Notes: generated by a model not told the origin, from the sequence alone. Shown: positions 38,556-47,492, counted from the stretch's first letter. The stretch is DNA of 64,000 nucleotides from Asaia astilbis JCM 15831 (GCF_000613845.1 NZ_BAJT01000012.1:55568-119567); one strand, 5' to 3'. Translations and numbers: made by a program.

Positions 38556-38695
38556 ACTGGAAGCATCCCCATGATGCCGCGCAAGATTGTGGTTGCGTCG
38601 TCGCATTCCTTGCGGCTCGCTTCGTTCGCTGACGCACCGATCCTCGCGTAGTGTAAAACTGTTTCAAGGGCGGCTGTAATCGCTCGCAAGTTCAT
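38552..38695 (-). CDS. Small hypothetical phage protein, 47 aa
   Basis: From ATG 38695 (MNLRAITAALETVLHYARIG) to a stop overlapping the next start. Stop/start overlaps on both sides support it. Helical, no known family. It contains one AAACTGTTT site. Confidence 0.55.
   Translation of the reverse strand: MNLRAITAALETVLHYARIGASANEASRKECDDATTILRGIMGMLPV
38656..38664. repeat. AAACWGTTT site 1
   Basis: AAACTGTTT followed by CA; inside the 47-aa early gene. Confidence 0.55.
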
Positions 38696-39018
38696 CCCTC
38701 GCCTCCCTCGCGGATGGCTGCGGCTTCCTGCTCGACGCGGGCGGCGCACGCTTCCTTGATGGCAATGCCTTCCTCCGTGAGATGTGATCCCCAATGACGT
38801 CCGAGATTTTTCGCCACGTCAGCCAGCCTGTTCGCGCACCGCTCCCTCTCCGCCGTTACGAGTGCGGCGGCATAGTCCAAGGCCTTGGCGAGCGGCACCA
38901 ACGGTTCAGTCTCGCGGCTCGAACCATCGCGGTTATCGAATTCCCCAATATGAACCGGGAACCTCGGCGACAGCGTTAGGCGCTCTGACGCGATCAGGCC
39001 CTCTTCATCGTTCACCAA
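38692..39018 (-). CDS. Hypothetical phage early protein
   Basis: A 108-aa product, mostly helical (LAKALDYAAALVTAERERCA; KNLGRHWGSHLTEEGIAIKE). It overlaps the next small gene by 4 nt and so belongs to the early operon. No recognised function. Confidence 0.5.
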   Translation of the reverse strand: MVNDEEGLIASERLTLSPRFPVHIGEFDNRDGSSRETEPLVPLAKALDYAAALVTAERERCANRLADVAKNLGRHWGSHLTEEGIAIKEACAARVEQEAAAIREGGEG

Positions 39019-39046
39019 CCTGTGGTGATAGCTGTCGGTTCTAGGA

Positions 39047-39514
39047 TCATGAGCGGTCCTCCGGCTTGAAATGACGCAACGGTGAGTGGATTACCTGCCG
39101 AACAGTCCCGTACTGCATTGCCCCGATCTGGGCCTCCAACTCCTTCACCCGAGCCTCAAGCGCGGCGATGTTGGCGGGGCGGTCGTAGAGGGGTTGAATG
39201 TGCGGGGCGTCAATACTGGAAAAAATCATTGCAGCTACAAGCGGGTTATCTGGTTTTGTGAATAATTCCTGAAGACGTGCCACAACGTATCCCACAGGCT
39301 CCTGCCCCTCTGCATCCTTCCGGCTCTGCTCTGCTGCGCCTCGGGCCTCGGCTGATTTATGCGCTGCTTCGATCATCAGGCGCAGGTCACCTTTGGAAAT
39401 AACTCGTTCGGCGTCCTCGGCCTCATGTATCTCGAAAATATCCTCGATCTGCCCGTCAATCCGCTCCTCCCGCGTCCGAAACTCCGCGCTTTCCGGCTTC
39501 TGTTCTTGGGTCAT
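39047..39514 (-). CDS. Hypothetical phage early protein with C-terminal coiled coil
   Basis: A 155-aa acidic protein starting MTQEQKPESAEFRTREERID. A middle stretch (EQSRKDAEGQEPVGYVVARL) is typical of many phage ead/Ea22-type early proteins, and the end has a short coiled coil (NIAALEARVKELEAQIGAM). Function unknown. Overlaps the upstream gene by 4 nt. Confidence 0.55.
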   Translation of the reverse strand: MTQEQKPESAEFRTREERIDGQIEDIFEIHEAEDAERVISKGDLRLMIEAAHKSAEARGAAEQSRKDAEGQEPVGYVVARLQELFTKPDNPLVAAMIFSSIDAPHIQPLYDRPANIAALEARVKELEAQIGAMQYGTVRQVIHSPLRHFKPEDRS

Positions 39515-39738
39515 GCTGGGTCTCCACTGCCGATAACGAAGCCACCGCCATCATTCCAAAATTCGTTGCTGATAAATCCGATATTTCCGGCGTCATCTTC
39601 GATCATCGGACTTCCGCGCGTCGTGAGGCACATGACTTCATAAGAAGCACCCGGTGAGAGATGCGCGTGAACCTTCCGCTTGAAGCCAACTTCGACACCC
39701 GGCTTGCAGGCATCATGATAATTCGTGCTGCTGGTCAT
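39511..39738 (-). CDS. Hypothetical phage early protein, 75 aa
   Basis: Reads MTSSTNYHDACKPGVEVGFK then VMCLTTRGSPMIEDDAGNIG. It looks like a small beta-rich protein. Overlaps both neighbours by 4 nt, so coupled translation is likely. No function assigned. Confidence 0.55.
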   Translation of the reverse strand: MTSSTNYHDACKPGVEVGFKRKVHAHLSPGASYEVMCLTTRGSPMIEDDAGNIGFISNEFWNDGGGFVIGSGDPA

Positions 39739-41119
39739 GCTGCAATTTCCTTCATCGCTTTACTTACCCATCCGGTCTTGTATCCCCGCGCTTTTGCAAT
39801 ATCGCGCAAATCTTCCTCAGTTTTTGCGACCTTAATCAGGTCTCCGTACGCCATTTCGCGCCACGCCCGTTCTTTCGTCTTATCGAATTCTTCGAGCCCC
39901 ACTGGCTGCAACTCGTCTTTTTCTTTCCGCCCGCTGACGGCGGGTCTCTCTCGACCACATTCCGCGCAAGAACCCGCTCGGGCCGCATGCACTACGCCGC
40001 ATTCGCAGAGCCATCCTCTCGATGATGCGCGCCTCTTGGTGTCGTTTGCAGGCGCGTCCAGGCTCCATCCGTGATCGGTATCAGGGAGGCCGAAGCGCAG
40101 CGTGTTCCCCGAAAAATCCAGTATGATGAGGCATGTCTTTCCCTCCATCGGACGCAATCCGCGCCCGACCTGTTGAATGTGCAGTCCAAGGGATTTCGTG
40201 GGACGACAGAGGATCACGCAGGCCACGCATGGCACGTCCACGCCCTCCGAAATCAGGTCGCAGGCCGTGACGATCTGGACGGCTCCCGTTTCCAATCCGG
40301 ACAGCGCCTCTGAGCGATCATCCGCTTCCATTTCGCCGTGAGCGGCAACGGATCGATATCCAGCGGCACGAAACGCTGCGGCATATCCTTCCGCAACCTC
40401 GACTGAGGGGCAGAAACAAATCGTCGGCAGCCCGCTTGCATGACGCTGATAGTGTTCGACACATTGCCTATGCATTCCGGCTTAGCCATGAGCTTCGCCA
40501 GTTGAGTGGTATCGAAATCGCCCTTCCTGGTACGGATACCGATCATGTCCGGGATGCTCGGAGCGAATACCTTTGACGGCGTGAGAAAACCAAGGTCGAT
40601 CAATTCGGCAATCGTCGGACCGAGGACCATCGTTTCAAACACGCCACCTTCGGACACGCCCAATGCTTTACCGTCCATGCGCTGCGGCGATGCGGTTACA
40701 CCGCAGATCAGCGATTGAGGCTGAGACGCGATAAGCCGCGCCCAGTCTCCCGCTACTGAGTGGTGCGCTTCATCGATCACAATCAGATCGAAGCGTGGCA
40801 ATCTGCCGAGCCGCCCTCTGAGCGTTTGGACTGAACCCACCTGGACCAGTTCCGGCACCTGCTCAGCCCACGGCGCGATAATGCCGTGCTGTATCCCTGC
40901 GGCGCGAAGCTTGCTTGATGCTTGTTTGATCAGCTCTTTTCGATGCGCGACAATCAGAACGCGTTTCCCTCGCGACCTGAACGTATCGGCCATGTGGGAA
41001 AACATCACCGTCTTACCCGCGCCGGTAGGTGCCACCATAAGCACGGCGCGATGCCCTAGGCGAAACTGCTGTCCGACCTCAGTCACGCACTTCTTCTGAT
41101 ATGAGCGAAGGGCGTTCAC
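39735..41119 (-). CDS. DEAD/DEAH-box helicase of prophage 2 (frameshifted)
   Basis: Superfamily 2 helicase: motif I VAPTGAGKTVMFSHMADTF, motif II IVIDEAHHSVAGDWARL, motif III GVTASPQRMDG, and in the second frame motif VI region LHIQQVGRGLRPMEG. The frames meet near 40475 (KPE to HRQCVEHYQRHASGLPTICF); one missing base explains the split. A Zn-finger-like CECGVVHAARAGSCAECGRE follows the helicase core. The GTG at 41119 overlaps the primase stop (GTGA); GTG or ATG starts up to 41170 are possible. It probably unwinds DNA in phage replication. Confidence 0.88.
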
Positions 41120-43644
41120 GATATCGCCTCCACTGCCCATAGTCGGACCATTTTCCGGTTCAAACCGCAATCCGCGATGCGCAGGCCGTCAACGATGCGC
41201 CCCTTCTTGTGCATGAACCAGCGCCCGAGCGTGCGTGTGTTGATCTTCCCGGCTGGCGTTCCCGCTATGCGTCCAATTGCGTCATGCAGTTCTGGAAACT
41301 TCAGCCCATCACCGCTTTCAAGCCCAGTGAAGTGCGAATTCGATAGACGTTCGATTTCACTCAGCGGCTTGGCGTGCACGCGACCTATGCCCATGGCATT
41401 GCCAAGTGCTCCAATGAGGCTACGCATTTCATCCATTTCAGGATCGTCCGCGCGCGCATCTGCCATGCTGGCACACGGGTCCACATGACCAAGCCAAACG
41501 AGCGCGCCGCGAACTGTGCCGCTCCATCCCTCAAATGAGGCCAAGGGGGGAATATCGACGCTGTCGCCACTCTGCATCCACGCCTGCACAACAGTCAGAC
41601 ATGCAGCAACATATTTGCCGCGATCCTGCATCACGCGTTTGATCGGGTTGAACGAGAAACGTCGTAACTCTGGCTGTTCTACACCCGCGTCAAGATTGCA
41701 CATCACGGCACGCCGGGTCATGTCGCCCTTCACCCGCAAACCATTTCCGGTTGCGAACATAACCGCGCGGTTTTCCACCTCGATATGATCTGACGAGCCG
41801 AGGGGGCGTATCGAGAGGATCGGTCGCTCTACCGCTTGGCAGAGCAGATCACCGCCCAGCTCTCCATTGACGTTATCGAGCGACATGATTTGCGCTCCGC
41901 TCATCAGGAGACCTGCAAGCCGCTTCTCAGTTTCCTTGTCGTCGTCTTTCGCTGCTGACGTGACAGGGCATGGACGCCCAGTCGCGATGACGCTGGCAAC
42001 ATCCACCAGGAATGATTTCCCAGACCCTGGCGTGGTCGCACTGAACGCAAATAACGGGGCAACCGGTATGGCGCTGCGCACGACCGATGTCAGAATTGCT
42101 GCCAGTGCTACCGAACGATCTACCTTCGTCTTAAACGGAAACTCTTCAAGTAGCCCATCAAGCAGGTTTAGTGCATCGTCTGCCGCCGCGTATGTCGGCT
42201 CGGGCAATACGACTTTCAGTGCATCGTCTGGATCATAGTATGTTTTCGTGGCTGCGTCATAACCGGGATCAATCAGAACACTACCGTCCGGTCGGAGCGT
42301 CGGGGCTGTGATAATCCCCGAAACAACACGGTAATCATGCTCGGACGCATCAGACAGTATAATATTTGCGACGGCTGGCGGGGGGTCTATTGGGACCACA
42401 TCTCCCGCTTTTTTATTATATTTCACCCACGCCACCGTATGCGACAGCGCTGCTATCATCATCGATGCGTTGACCATCTGGAAGTACGCAGAAACTGTTT
42501 CACGGCCATCCGCCGCACTGACTTTCGTCTTGCCTGGCTTAACCAGATCTTTCCCACGCCTGAAAATCACATAACCGGATTTTATCAACGCCTCCGCACC
42601 CTGCTTCGCGGCCAGATCGATATCGCCAGTCACCACTTGGATCGGGTCCAGGTTTGCCGAACGGCGCCCCTTCACTTCTGGCGGAACCTGAGGTTGCCGA
42701 ACCTGCTTTTCCTTACCGCCAATCACCGAACCAGCGCGTTTCTTCAGCCATTCCGCTGGGTTTTCTAGTTTTACATCTGCTGCGTCTGCTTTTTCAGGCA
42801 GATCGGACACTTCAAGCTTGCTAACGGAGGCGGCAATTCCGGAGAGAATTGAGGCAATCTCGTCCGCAGCTTTGTGACCGGGCTCATCATTATCTGGCCA
42901 GATCAACACCTTCTTGCCGGACAATGGCGACCAGTCGGCATTCGCGACATTGTTCGTTCCGGCCATCCACGTAGTGCAGAGAATGCGCGGGAACATCAGT
43001 TGCGCCGCGTCGGCGGCTTTTTCGCCCTCGCATATTATGACGCTCTTCGCCTTCGCAATCCCGTTCAGGCGATACAGAGGACGCGGGGCTTTAGGCTGTT
43101 TGAGATGCCATCCCAAAACCAGCTCGCCTGTTTTCTCGTCCATTTTCCTGCCCCATGTCAGGGCGAGGATGATCTTGTCTTTTCCGTTTCCCTTCCGAAC
43201 CACGTAGTGCGTGATGCGTCCTTCATGGTTGTGATATGGCCACGCACGCTCCCAACGGCTCAGATTTGGTTCTAGCGTATTGGCATCGGGTGCAACCTGT
43301 TCCCAGTCTTTAGGCTGGTTACGGGGTGATTCCGGTAGCGGCGTCTCATCGCTGATAGCCAGGCGCGTGGCCAGTTCGTCTGCGGCGCGCTTCTGATCGT
43401 CACTGGTGAATACAGCGGCATAGAGGCTGATAGCGTCACCGCCGCGATCAGTGCCGTTACTGCTGAAATCAGCCCACTTTCCGTTAGTGACGTTGACAGA
43501 AAATGACTCACCTTTCCCACCACGAATACTCCCGGCAACGTATTCTTTGCCCCGGAATTTTCCACCAGGCACCCACTCAGTCACAAGCGACCGCAAGAGC
43601 GGAAGTGCGACAGCGTTGATCTTTTCAAACGATACGTTTTTCAC
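41116..43644 (-). CDS. Phage primase-helicase (Toprim + P-loop ATPase)
   Basis: About 842 aa from GTG 43644 (preceded by AGGA), since earlier starts overlap the nuclease gene. The N-terminus has a zinc-free primase part (WADFSSNGTDRGGDAISLYA), a Toprim domain (SVIICEGEKAADAAQ, KVLIWPDNDEPGHKAADEIA) and a C-terminal ATPase with Walker A FSATTPGSGKSFLVDVASVI and NRAVMFATGNGLRVKGDMTR. It probably primes and unwinds DNA at the phage origin. One AAACWGTTT site lies inside it. Confidence 0.85.
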   Translation of the reverse strand: MKNVSFEKINAVALPLLRSLVTEWVPGGKFRGKEYVAGSIRGGKGESFSVNVTNGKWADFSSNGTDRGGDAISLYAAVFTSDDQKRAADELATRLAISDETPLPESPRNQPKDWEQVAPDANTLEPNLSRWERAWPYHNHEGRITHYVVRKGNGKDKIILALTWGRKMDEKTGELVLGWHLKQPKAPRPLYRLNGIAKAKSVIICEGEKAADAAQLMFPRILCTTWMAGTNNVANADWSPLSGKKVLIWPDNDEPGHKAADEIASILSGIAASVSKLEVSDLPEKADAADVKLENPAEWLKKRAGSVIGGKEKQVRQPQVPPEVKGRRSANLDPIQVVTGDIDLAAKQGAEALIKSGYVIFRRGKDLVKPGKTKVSAADGRETVSAYFQMVNASMMIAALSHTVAWVKYNKKAGDVVPIDPPPAVANIILSDASEHDYRVVSGIITAPTLRPDGSVLIDPGYDAATKTYYDPDDALKVVLPEPTYAAADDALNLLDGLLEEFPFKTKVDRSVALAAILTSVVRSAIPVAPLFAFSATTPGSGKSFLVDVASVIATGRPCPVTSAAKDDDKETEKRLAGLLMSGAQIMSLDNVNGELGGDLLCQAVERPILSIRPLGSSDHIEVENRAVMFATGNGLRVKGDMTRRAVMCNLDAGVEQPELRRFSFNPIKRVMQDRGKYVAACLTVVQAWMQSGDSVDIPPLASFEGWSGTVRGALVWLGHVDPCASMADARADDPEMDEMRSLIGALGNAMGIGRVHAKPLSEIERLSNSHFTGLESGDGLKFPELHDAIGRIAGTPAGKINTRTLGRWFMHKKGRIVDGLRIADCGLNRKMVRLWAVEAIS
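42492..42500. repeat. AAACWGTTT site 2
   Basis: GAAACTGTTTCA inside the primase-helicase gene. Confidence 0.55.
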
Positions 43645-43651
43645 GCCAGTC

Positions 43652-44071
43652 CTAACTTGCGATAATCCGCCTGGCGTCCTCGACGGTGCGTGCAACACCG
43701 GAGCGACCACCAAAGCGTTTTACTGCCTTTAAAAACGCATTCTGTTCTGTTGACGCTCGCCCCTTGTCGTCTTTCACTTCGATAGCGAAAAACTGTAGAA
43801 ACGTTCGCCCAACCATTTCTTGCGTGATCTTTATCGGTACGCCACCGAACAGATCACTGAACCCTCGCGGCAAGCCGGTTGAAAACCGCCGCGCCTTACG
43901 CAACACAACGTCACCGGGGGAAACTGAAACGACCATCTTGCGGTCAACCACCAGAGGGGGGCCGGTTCCTGTCCAACCCGTGCCGACATTGGCGCGGTAA
44001 GCAAGGCAGGTCCCGGCCAGATCGTTCCTGATCCCGGTTTGTACGCTCCGTTCGTCAGTGTGGTCCGTCAT
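43652..44071 (-). CDS. VRR-NUC domain nuclease
   Basis: The 139-aa product has the VRR-NUC fold: LPRGFSDLFGGVPIKITQEM, FFAIEVKDDKGRASTEQNAF and KAVKRFGGRSGVARTVEDA; the D...EVK residues match the PD-(D/E)XK active site. Such stand-alone nucleases are common in phage replication modules and cut branched DNA. Its start overlaps the ParB-like gene by 17 nt. Confidence 0.85.
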   Translation of the reverse strand: MTDHTDERSVQTGIRNDLAGTCLAYRANVGTGWTGTGPPLVVDRKMVVSVSPGDVVLRKARRFSTGLPRGFSDLFGGVPIKITQEMVGRTFLQFFAIEVKDDKGRASTEQNAFLKAVKRFGGRSGVARTVEDARRIIAS

Positions 44072-44948
44072 TCATCCGCATATCGGGTGGCAAAAGCCGC
44101 TTGAGCGCAGCTATGGCGTCCACCGATACGGAAACTGTCTTATTACCGTCCACTGACAGATGAGACTTTCCAACGCTCTCAAGAAACGTCGCAATCCCTG
44201 CACGCAACGATTTCACAGACGTTTTCCCAGGCTTGCCGGTCAGGTCCTCTAGATCGGTCTGCGCAGCGTCTTTGATGATCCCGCTATCGTTTGCCGCTAT
44301 TGTGCCTTGGGTGATTTTTGACTTCCCTTGGCTTGTGGCGGCCTCGTGTTGCGTCATCAACCATGCGTAGGCGTCTTCTCCATGCTGCCTTATCGCTGTG
44401 GCAGCTATTGCTGCCGACACGACGCCGGTACGGATCAGCTCCTTGAGCTTGGGATGCGCATTCGAGACCAAGAGCAAACCATCAACGCTCTGACGCGTCT
44501 TTCCGAACCGCTCCGCAATCTGCGTAGACGACATGCCCGCATCATTGAGTCGTTTGTATCCCTCTGCGGTTTCGAGCGGCGTAAGCGGCTTCCCGCTTGC
44601 GCTGTGCATGATCATCGCGACTGCATCGTTATCGTCGCCACGAAATGGCAGCACATCGATCCAATCGACCGCGTGACCTCGCTCTTTCGCAAGTGTGTAA
44701 CCGGCATGACGGCAATGCCCGTCAACGATCATCACACGGCCATCCTCGGCAATACGGATCAGCAAAGGCGGAAGCTGGCCACCCTTCGCGATGTAATCCG
44801 CAATGTCCGAGATGTGCGACTTCAGGTCTTCGTCATTTTCACGAAGGTTGAAGCCCGATTGAACATGCAGGTTCTCGATCTGGATGGAGAACAGCTTGTT
44901 ACGCTTGAACACGCCTTTTTCAGTGAGGCTCTTGAATGACTCAGTCAT
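44055..44948 (-). CDS. ParB/Srx-like DNA-binding protein
   Basis: A 297-aa product with an N-terminal ParB-like domain (LHVQSGFNLRENDEDLKSHI, MIVDGHCRHAGYTLAKERGH) and a KorB-type HTH (LNDAGMSSTQIAERFGKTRQ). No ParA partner is nearby, so plasmid-style partition is unlikely. In phages such proteins regulate replication or act as CTP-dependent DNA clamps. The C-terminus ends in a short helix-rich domain. Confidence 0.8.
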   Translation of the reverse strand: MTESFKSLTEKGVFKRNKLFSIQIENLHVQSGFNLRENDEDLKSHISDIADYIAKGGQLPPLLIRIAEDGRVMIVDGHCRHAGYTLAKERGHAVDWIDVLPFRGDDNDAVAMIMHSASGKPLTPLETAEGYKRLNDAGMSSTQIAERFGKTRQSVDGLLLVSNAHPKLKELIRTGVVSAAIAATAIRQHGEDAYAWLMTQHEAATSQGKSKITQGTIAANDSGIIKDAAQTDLEDLTGKPGKTSVKSLRAGIATFLESVGKSHLSVDGNKTVSVSVDAIAALKRLLPPDMRMNDGPH

Positions 44949-44951
44949 ACA

Positions 44952-45659
44952 TCAGTCCTCCCCATCGACACGAACAGGCTTCCCGGCATCATCCAGGCGA
45001 TAGGCAACGCCTGCCTCAATGCCGTCTTCACCTACATACAGGTGAGTGAAGCGAGAGCGGGTTCCATCATGCCAGACGAGAGACGCGCAGCCACCTTTGC
45101 CAAGGGTGACGTTTGCACCAATCCCCGCAGACGCAACCACCGCGTTCTTCCCCTCGCACTTAATTCGGGCATCGTTTCCGCTGCTTCCGATCCGGGCGTA
45201 GTATCCGCTACTCCCGATCCGGGCATCGTTTCCGCTGCTCCCGATCCGGGCGTAGTTTCCGCTGCTCCCGATCCGGGCATCGTTTCCGCTGCTCCCGATG
45301 TGGGCATAGGCTCCGCTGCTCCCGATCCGGGCGTTGGCTCCGCTGCTCCCAATCAGAGCGTTGGCTCCGCTACACCCGATCCGGGCGTAGTTTCCGCTAT
45401 GGTCTTTATCCTTGGTTGCAGACTGCACTGCGGTAATTTCGCTCCGCACTAATGCGGACACGTTTGCCGCCTCAGAAAATGCCTTGTCCGCGAGCCACGT
45501 TGCATCTGCGAGGCGGCGATCTTCGTGCAGAGCCGTCATAACAGTGCCGTAGTCCCCGCCCTGCGGGAATTTCTCCCGGAACCAGTCGCCCCCATCGCTG
45601 CACGCTCCCCATTCACGAATGCGAAGAAGCGTGATTATTGCTGCACTGGTCATGGTCAT
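44952..45659 (-). CDS. Repeat protein with nine-residue solenoid repeats
   Basis: The 235-aa product has a helical N-terminus (TLLRIREWGACSDGGDWFRE), then nine tandem units of GSSGNxARI type, then KNAVVASAGIGANVTLGKGG and a folded end (HLYVGEDGIEAGVAYRLDD). The repeat is regular enough to form a beta-solenoid. The N-terminal layout resembles phage proteins of the DUF7666-like group. Function unknown. Starts by TAATG overlap with the upstream gene. Confidence 0.75.
   Translation of the reverse strand: MTMTSAAIITLLRIREWGACSDGGDWFREKFPQGGDYGTVMTALHEDRRLADATWLADKAFSEAANVSALVRSEITAVQSATKDKDHSGNYARIGCSGANALIGSSGANARIGSSGAYAHIGSSGNDARIGSSGNYARIGSSGNDARIGSSGYYARIGSSGNDARIKCEGKNAVVASAGIGANVTLGKGGCASLVWHDGTRSRFTHLYVGEDGIEAGVAYRLDDAGKPVRVDGED
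45160..45402. repeat. Nine tandem 27-bp repeats inside the solenoid gene
   Basis: Plus-strand unit resembles GCTGCTCCCGATCCGGGCGT + AGTTTCC; units differ mostly in the CATCG/GTAGT part. It is in frame (9 codons per unit), so copy number can change without breaking the gene. Confidence 0.85.
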
Positions 45660-45826
45660 TATCTTCCTCCCACGCTCCGGCCTTGTCCGGCCTCATGCGC
45701 AGCTTTCAATTTATTGAGCAGCCGAAGTTGCGCCTGCAATTCGCAGCAACGCACCCATGTTCTGATCTCTCCGAAGGCAAACCCGACGACCGCCAAGGCC
45801 GTGAGGCCGCATAAGATGGTGCTCAT
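45659..45826 (-). CDS. Small membrane protein, 55 aa
   Basis: ATG 45826 overlaps the previous stop (ATGA) and TAA overlaps the next ATG (TAATG). It reads MSTILCGLTALAVVGFAFGE, one transmembrane helix, followed by a basic tail. Support is the coupling on both sides. Function unknown. Confidence 0.6.
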   Translation of the reverse strand: MSTILCGLTALAVVGFAFGEIRTWVRCCELQAQLRLLNKLKAAHEAGQGRSVGGR

Positions 45827-46023
45827 GAGCTCTCTCCCATAGCCTTAGCGAGAGCCGCGCGAGCCTTGGCGAACGATTCAGGCGCAATCCCGCGCTCTTC
45901 CAGCTCATCGGCGGTAAGATTTTTGCGGCCAGGTGTCCGTGCAGCTTCTACGAGCAGGTCTCTTGCGTCTGAGAGCAGCGCTTCCAGAGCCTCAGTAAGC
46001 TCTTGCTTCAATTCCGCGCTCAT
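45823..46023 (-). CDS. Hypothetical small helical protein
   Basis: A 66-aa product reading MSAELKQELTEALEALLSDA and GIAPESFAKARAALAKAMGE. Strongly helical, acidic. Overlaps neighbours by 4 nt on both sides, so it is part of the early operon. Confidence 0.6.
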   Translation of the reverse strand: MSAELKQELTEALEALLSDARDLLVEAARTPGRKNLTADELEERGIAPESFAKARAALAKAMGESS

Positions 46024-46205
46024 GAGCGTGCCTCCCTCATCGCAGGAATGACTAGCCCTGTGTCCGACGCCAAGCGGCGCTCGTGGTCCGAGATCACTCG
46101 CGTGCGGGTCGTAGAGAGATGCAGTTCAAAGGCCGGATTGTTGAGAAATGCGATAGCCTTTCGGCTCTCCTCAATGCGCTGCTGCGGTGTCAGGTTCGGT
46201 GTCAT
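46020..46205 (-). CDS. Hypothetical small protein, 61 aa
   Basis: Reads MTPNLTPQQRIEESRKAIAF and LSTTRTRVISDHERRLASD. It overlaps the antirepressor end by 35 nt and the next start by 4 nt. Function unknown. Confidence 0.5.
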   Translation of the reverse strand: MTPNLTPQQRIEESRKAIAFLNNPAFELHLSTTRTRVISDHERRLASDTGLVIPAMREARS

Positions 46206-47109
46206 TGCACACCTCCCTGAGCGATAGGTCGATTGCCCAAAGACGCACCTTGTCTCTGGTGTAACCGTATGGAGCTACACACGCGCCAGCCACCTGCTCT
46301 CCGCTATGCGCAAGCAGATATCTGCCCAGACGGCGCGATGAGATTTCGCCGTCAGCATCGCAAACATGATAGCCAAGCACCCGCGCGATATCGCCGCACG
46401 CTCTGGGATGTGCCATAATCTCGGCTGTGGAGAATGGGCGCTTTCCCACCCCGAAGACCGCTGCAAGGTTAGCCAGAACCTCAGGGAATTTCGGATTGGC
46501 TTCTTCCGCCGTTGGACGCTCAATGCGCTTTCGTCCAGACACTCCCACCTTCGGGATGCCCATCATCCCCATGAAGTCGATGCCGTATCGCTCGGCTACC
46601 GCCTCATTCGCGAACGTCACCGCTCTCTTGCGCGTCATCCCGTGCGCCGTCATGCCAACATTTGTCAGCGTCTGGTAGAGGGTGACGGCTTCGGGCGGGA
46701 TGACGGTGGCGGGCTGGTGTGTGTTGCCCTGCACCAATGCGTCGAACGCCCGGATGACCTTCAGGTGAAACAGCGGGCTGATCCACATTGCGTAGGCGTA
46801 GACCAGTTCCTTGGCGACGTAGGTGCCGCCGTTTCGTCCTTCGAGAGTAGCTACCGACTTTCCGGCAGTTTCCGAAACTGTGGGAATTTCCACAGTTTCG
46901 ATTTCTGCGATCAGCGCCTTAGTTTGTTTGTTGGCCATCCACTGGCCGGGAGCTTTGGAAGCATCACCGCCCGACGCCTTGTGGCAGTCGTTCAGGCAAT
47001 AGCGACCCTCATTGTCTCGACGGATGCCCGTCGAAAGGATCGTGAGAGAATGCGGGACAGTTGTGAAACTGTTTGCGCGTGTGGTATCAACCGGTCGTGC
47101 CGTTTCCAT
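46171..47109 (-). CDS. KilA-N domain antirepressor-like protein
   Basis: The 312-aa product has a KilA-N domain (GRYCLNDCHKASGGDASKAP; GGTYVAKELVYAYAMWISPL; FHLKVIRAFDALVQG) and a long C-terminal domain (GKRPFSTAEIMAHPRACGDI, YGYTRDKVRLWAIDLSL) like those of phage antirepressors. A strong ribosome site (AGGAGGGG) precedes the ATG. It heads the minus-strand early operon, divergent from an RHH regulator. It carries an AAACTGTTT site within its first 15 codons. Confidence 0.8.
   Translation of the reverse strand: METARPVDTTRANSFTTVPHSLTILSTGIRRDNEGRYCLNDCHKASGGDASKAPGQWMANKQTKALIAEIETVEIPTVSETAGKSVATLEGRNGGTYVAKELVYAYAMWISPLFHLKVIRAFDALVQGNTHQPATVIPPEAVTLYQTLTNVGMTAHGMTRKRAVTFANEAVAERYGIDFMGMMGIPKVGVSGRKRIERPTAEEANPKFPEVLANLAAVFGVGKRPFSTAEIMAHPRACGDIARVLGYHVCDADGEISSRRLGRYLLAHSGEQVAGACVAPYGYTRDKVRLWAIDLSLREVCNDTEPDTAAAH
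46866..46899. repeat. Overlapping palindromes built from GAAACTG half-sites
   Basis: CAGTTT-CCG-AAACTG (46866-46880) overlaps GAAACTGTGG-N6-CCACAGTTTC (46874-46899), both perfect. The half-site is the same as in the dispersed AAACWGTTT repeats. It lies within the antirepressor gene. Confidence 0.6.
47066..47074. repeat. AAACWGTTT site 3
   Basis: TGAAACTGTTTGC within the first codons of the KilA-N antirepressor gene, next to the early control region. Confidence 0.6.
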
Positions 47110-47140
47110 GCTCCCCTCCTAGGGATGGTTTCAGGTGCAG

Positions 47141-47170
47141 ATTGGGGGAAGGGTGCAAGCTTCCCCCAAT
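47141..47170. promoter_or_regulatory. Perfect inverted repeat in the control region of prophage 2
   Basis: Arms ATTGGGGGAAG / CTTCCCCCAAT, 8-nt spacer, 32 bp upstream of the antirepressor start. It may be an operator, or an RNA hairpin in the early-mRNA leader. The gap 47110-47263 holds the divergent promoters; a weak rightward match is TTAAAA-N17-TTATCT near 47176-47204. Confidence 0.5.
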
Positions 47171-47263
47171 CGCCTTTAAAACTAGCTTTCCTATGCTCTT
47201 ATCTGTGTGTGCGTAGCTCAGTTTCCCTTGCTCGCCTCGTGAATTTTGTCTACAAGAAAATCC

Positions 47264-47467
47264 ATGAGTACGTCAATGATAAAATCTACAGAGAATTCCA
47301 GAAAGAGAGGAAGGCCGCGCACGGACACCGTTGCGCAGCATTTCACGATGCCTGTTCCTCTGTCTGAGACAGTTGAAATTTGGGCCAAAGCCGAGGGGGT
47401 CACACGCCCGGAAGCCATACGGCGTCTCATTCAAATCGGTTTGGAACACGCTCCTAAAGCCTCCTGA
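47264..47467 (+). CDS. Ribbon-helix-helix (Arc/CopG-like) regulator
   Basis: A 67-aa product from ATG 47264; ATG 47276 also possible. It has a basic arm (SRKRGRPRTDTVAQ), the beta-strand HFTMPVPLSETVEIWAKAEG and helices TRPEAIRRLIQIGLEHA. It is the only plus-strand gene in the early half and is divergent from the antirepressor operon, so it is the best candidate for the immunity repressor. RHH dimers bind short inverted repeats. A terminator follows 3 nt after the stop. Confidence 0.75.
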   Translation: MSTSMIKSTENSRKRGRPRTDTVAQHFTMPVPLSETVEIWAKAEGVTRPEAIRRLIQIGLEHAPKAS

Positions 47468-47470
47468 CTC

Positions 47471-47492
47471 CCCGCCTTACGGCGGGTTTTTT
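47471..47492 (+). terminator. Intrinsic terminator of the RHH gene
   Basis: CCCGCC-TTAC-GGCGGG followed by six T, directly after the stop codon. Confidence 0.9.

Noticed and set aside
45160..45402. CRISPR-like array
   Set aside because: Repeats are directly adjacent with no unique spacers, are in frame in a gene, and no cas genes are present.
45042..45452. Plus-strand proline/alanine repeat protein over the 27-bp repeats
   Set aside because: Shadow frame; the minus-strand frame has coupled start/stop signals and folded ends.
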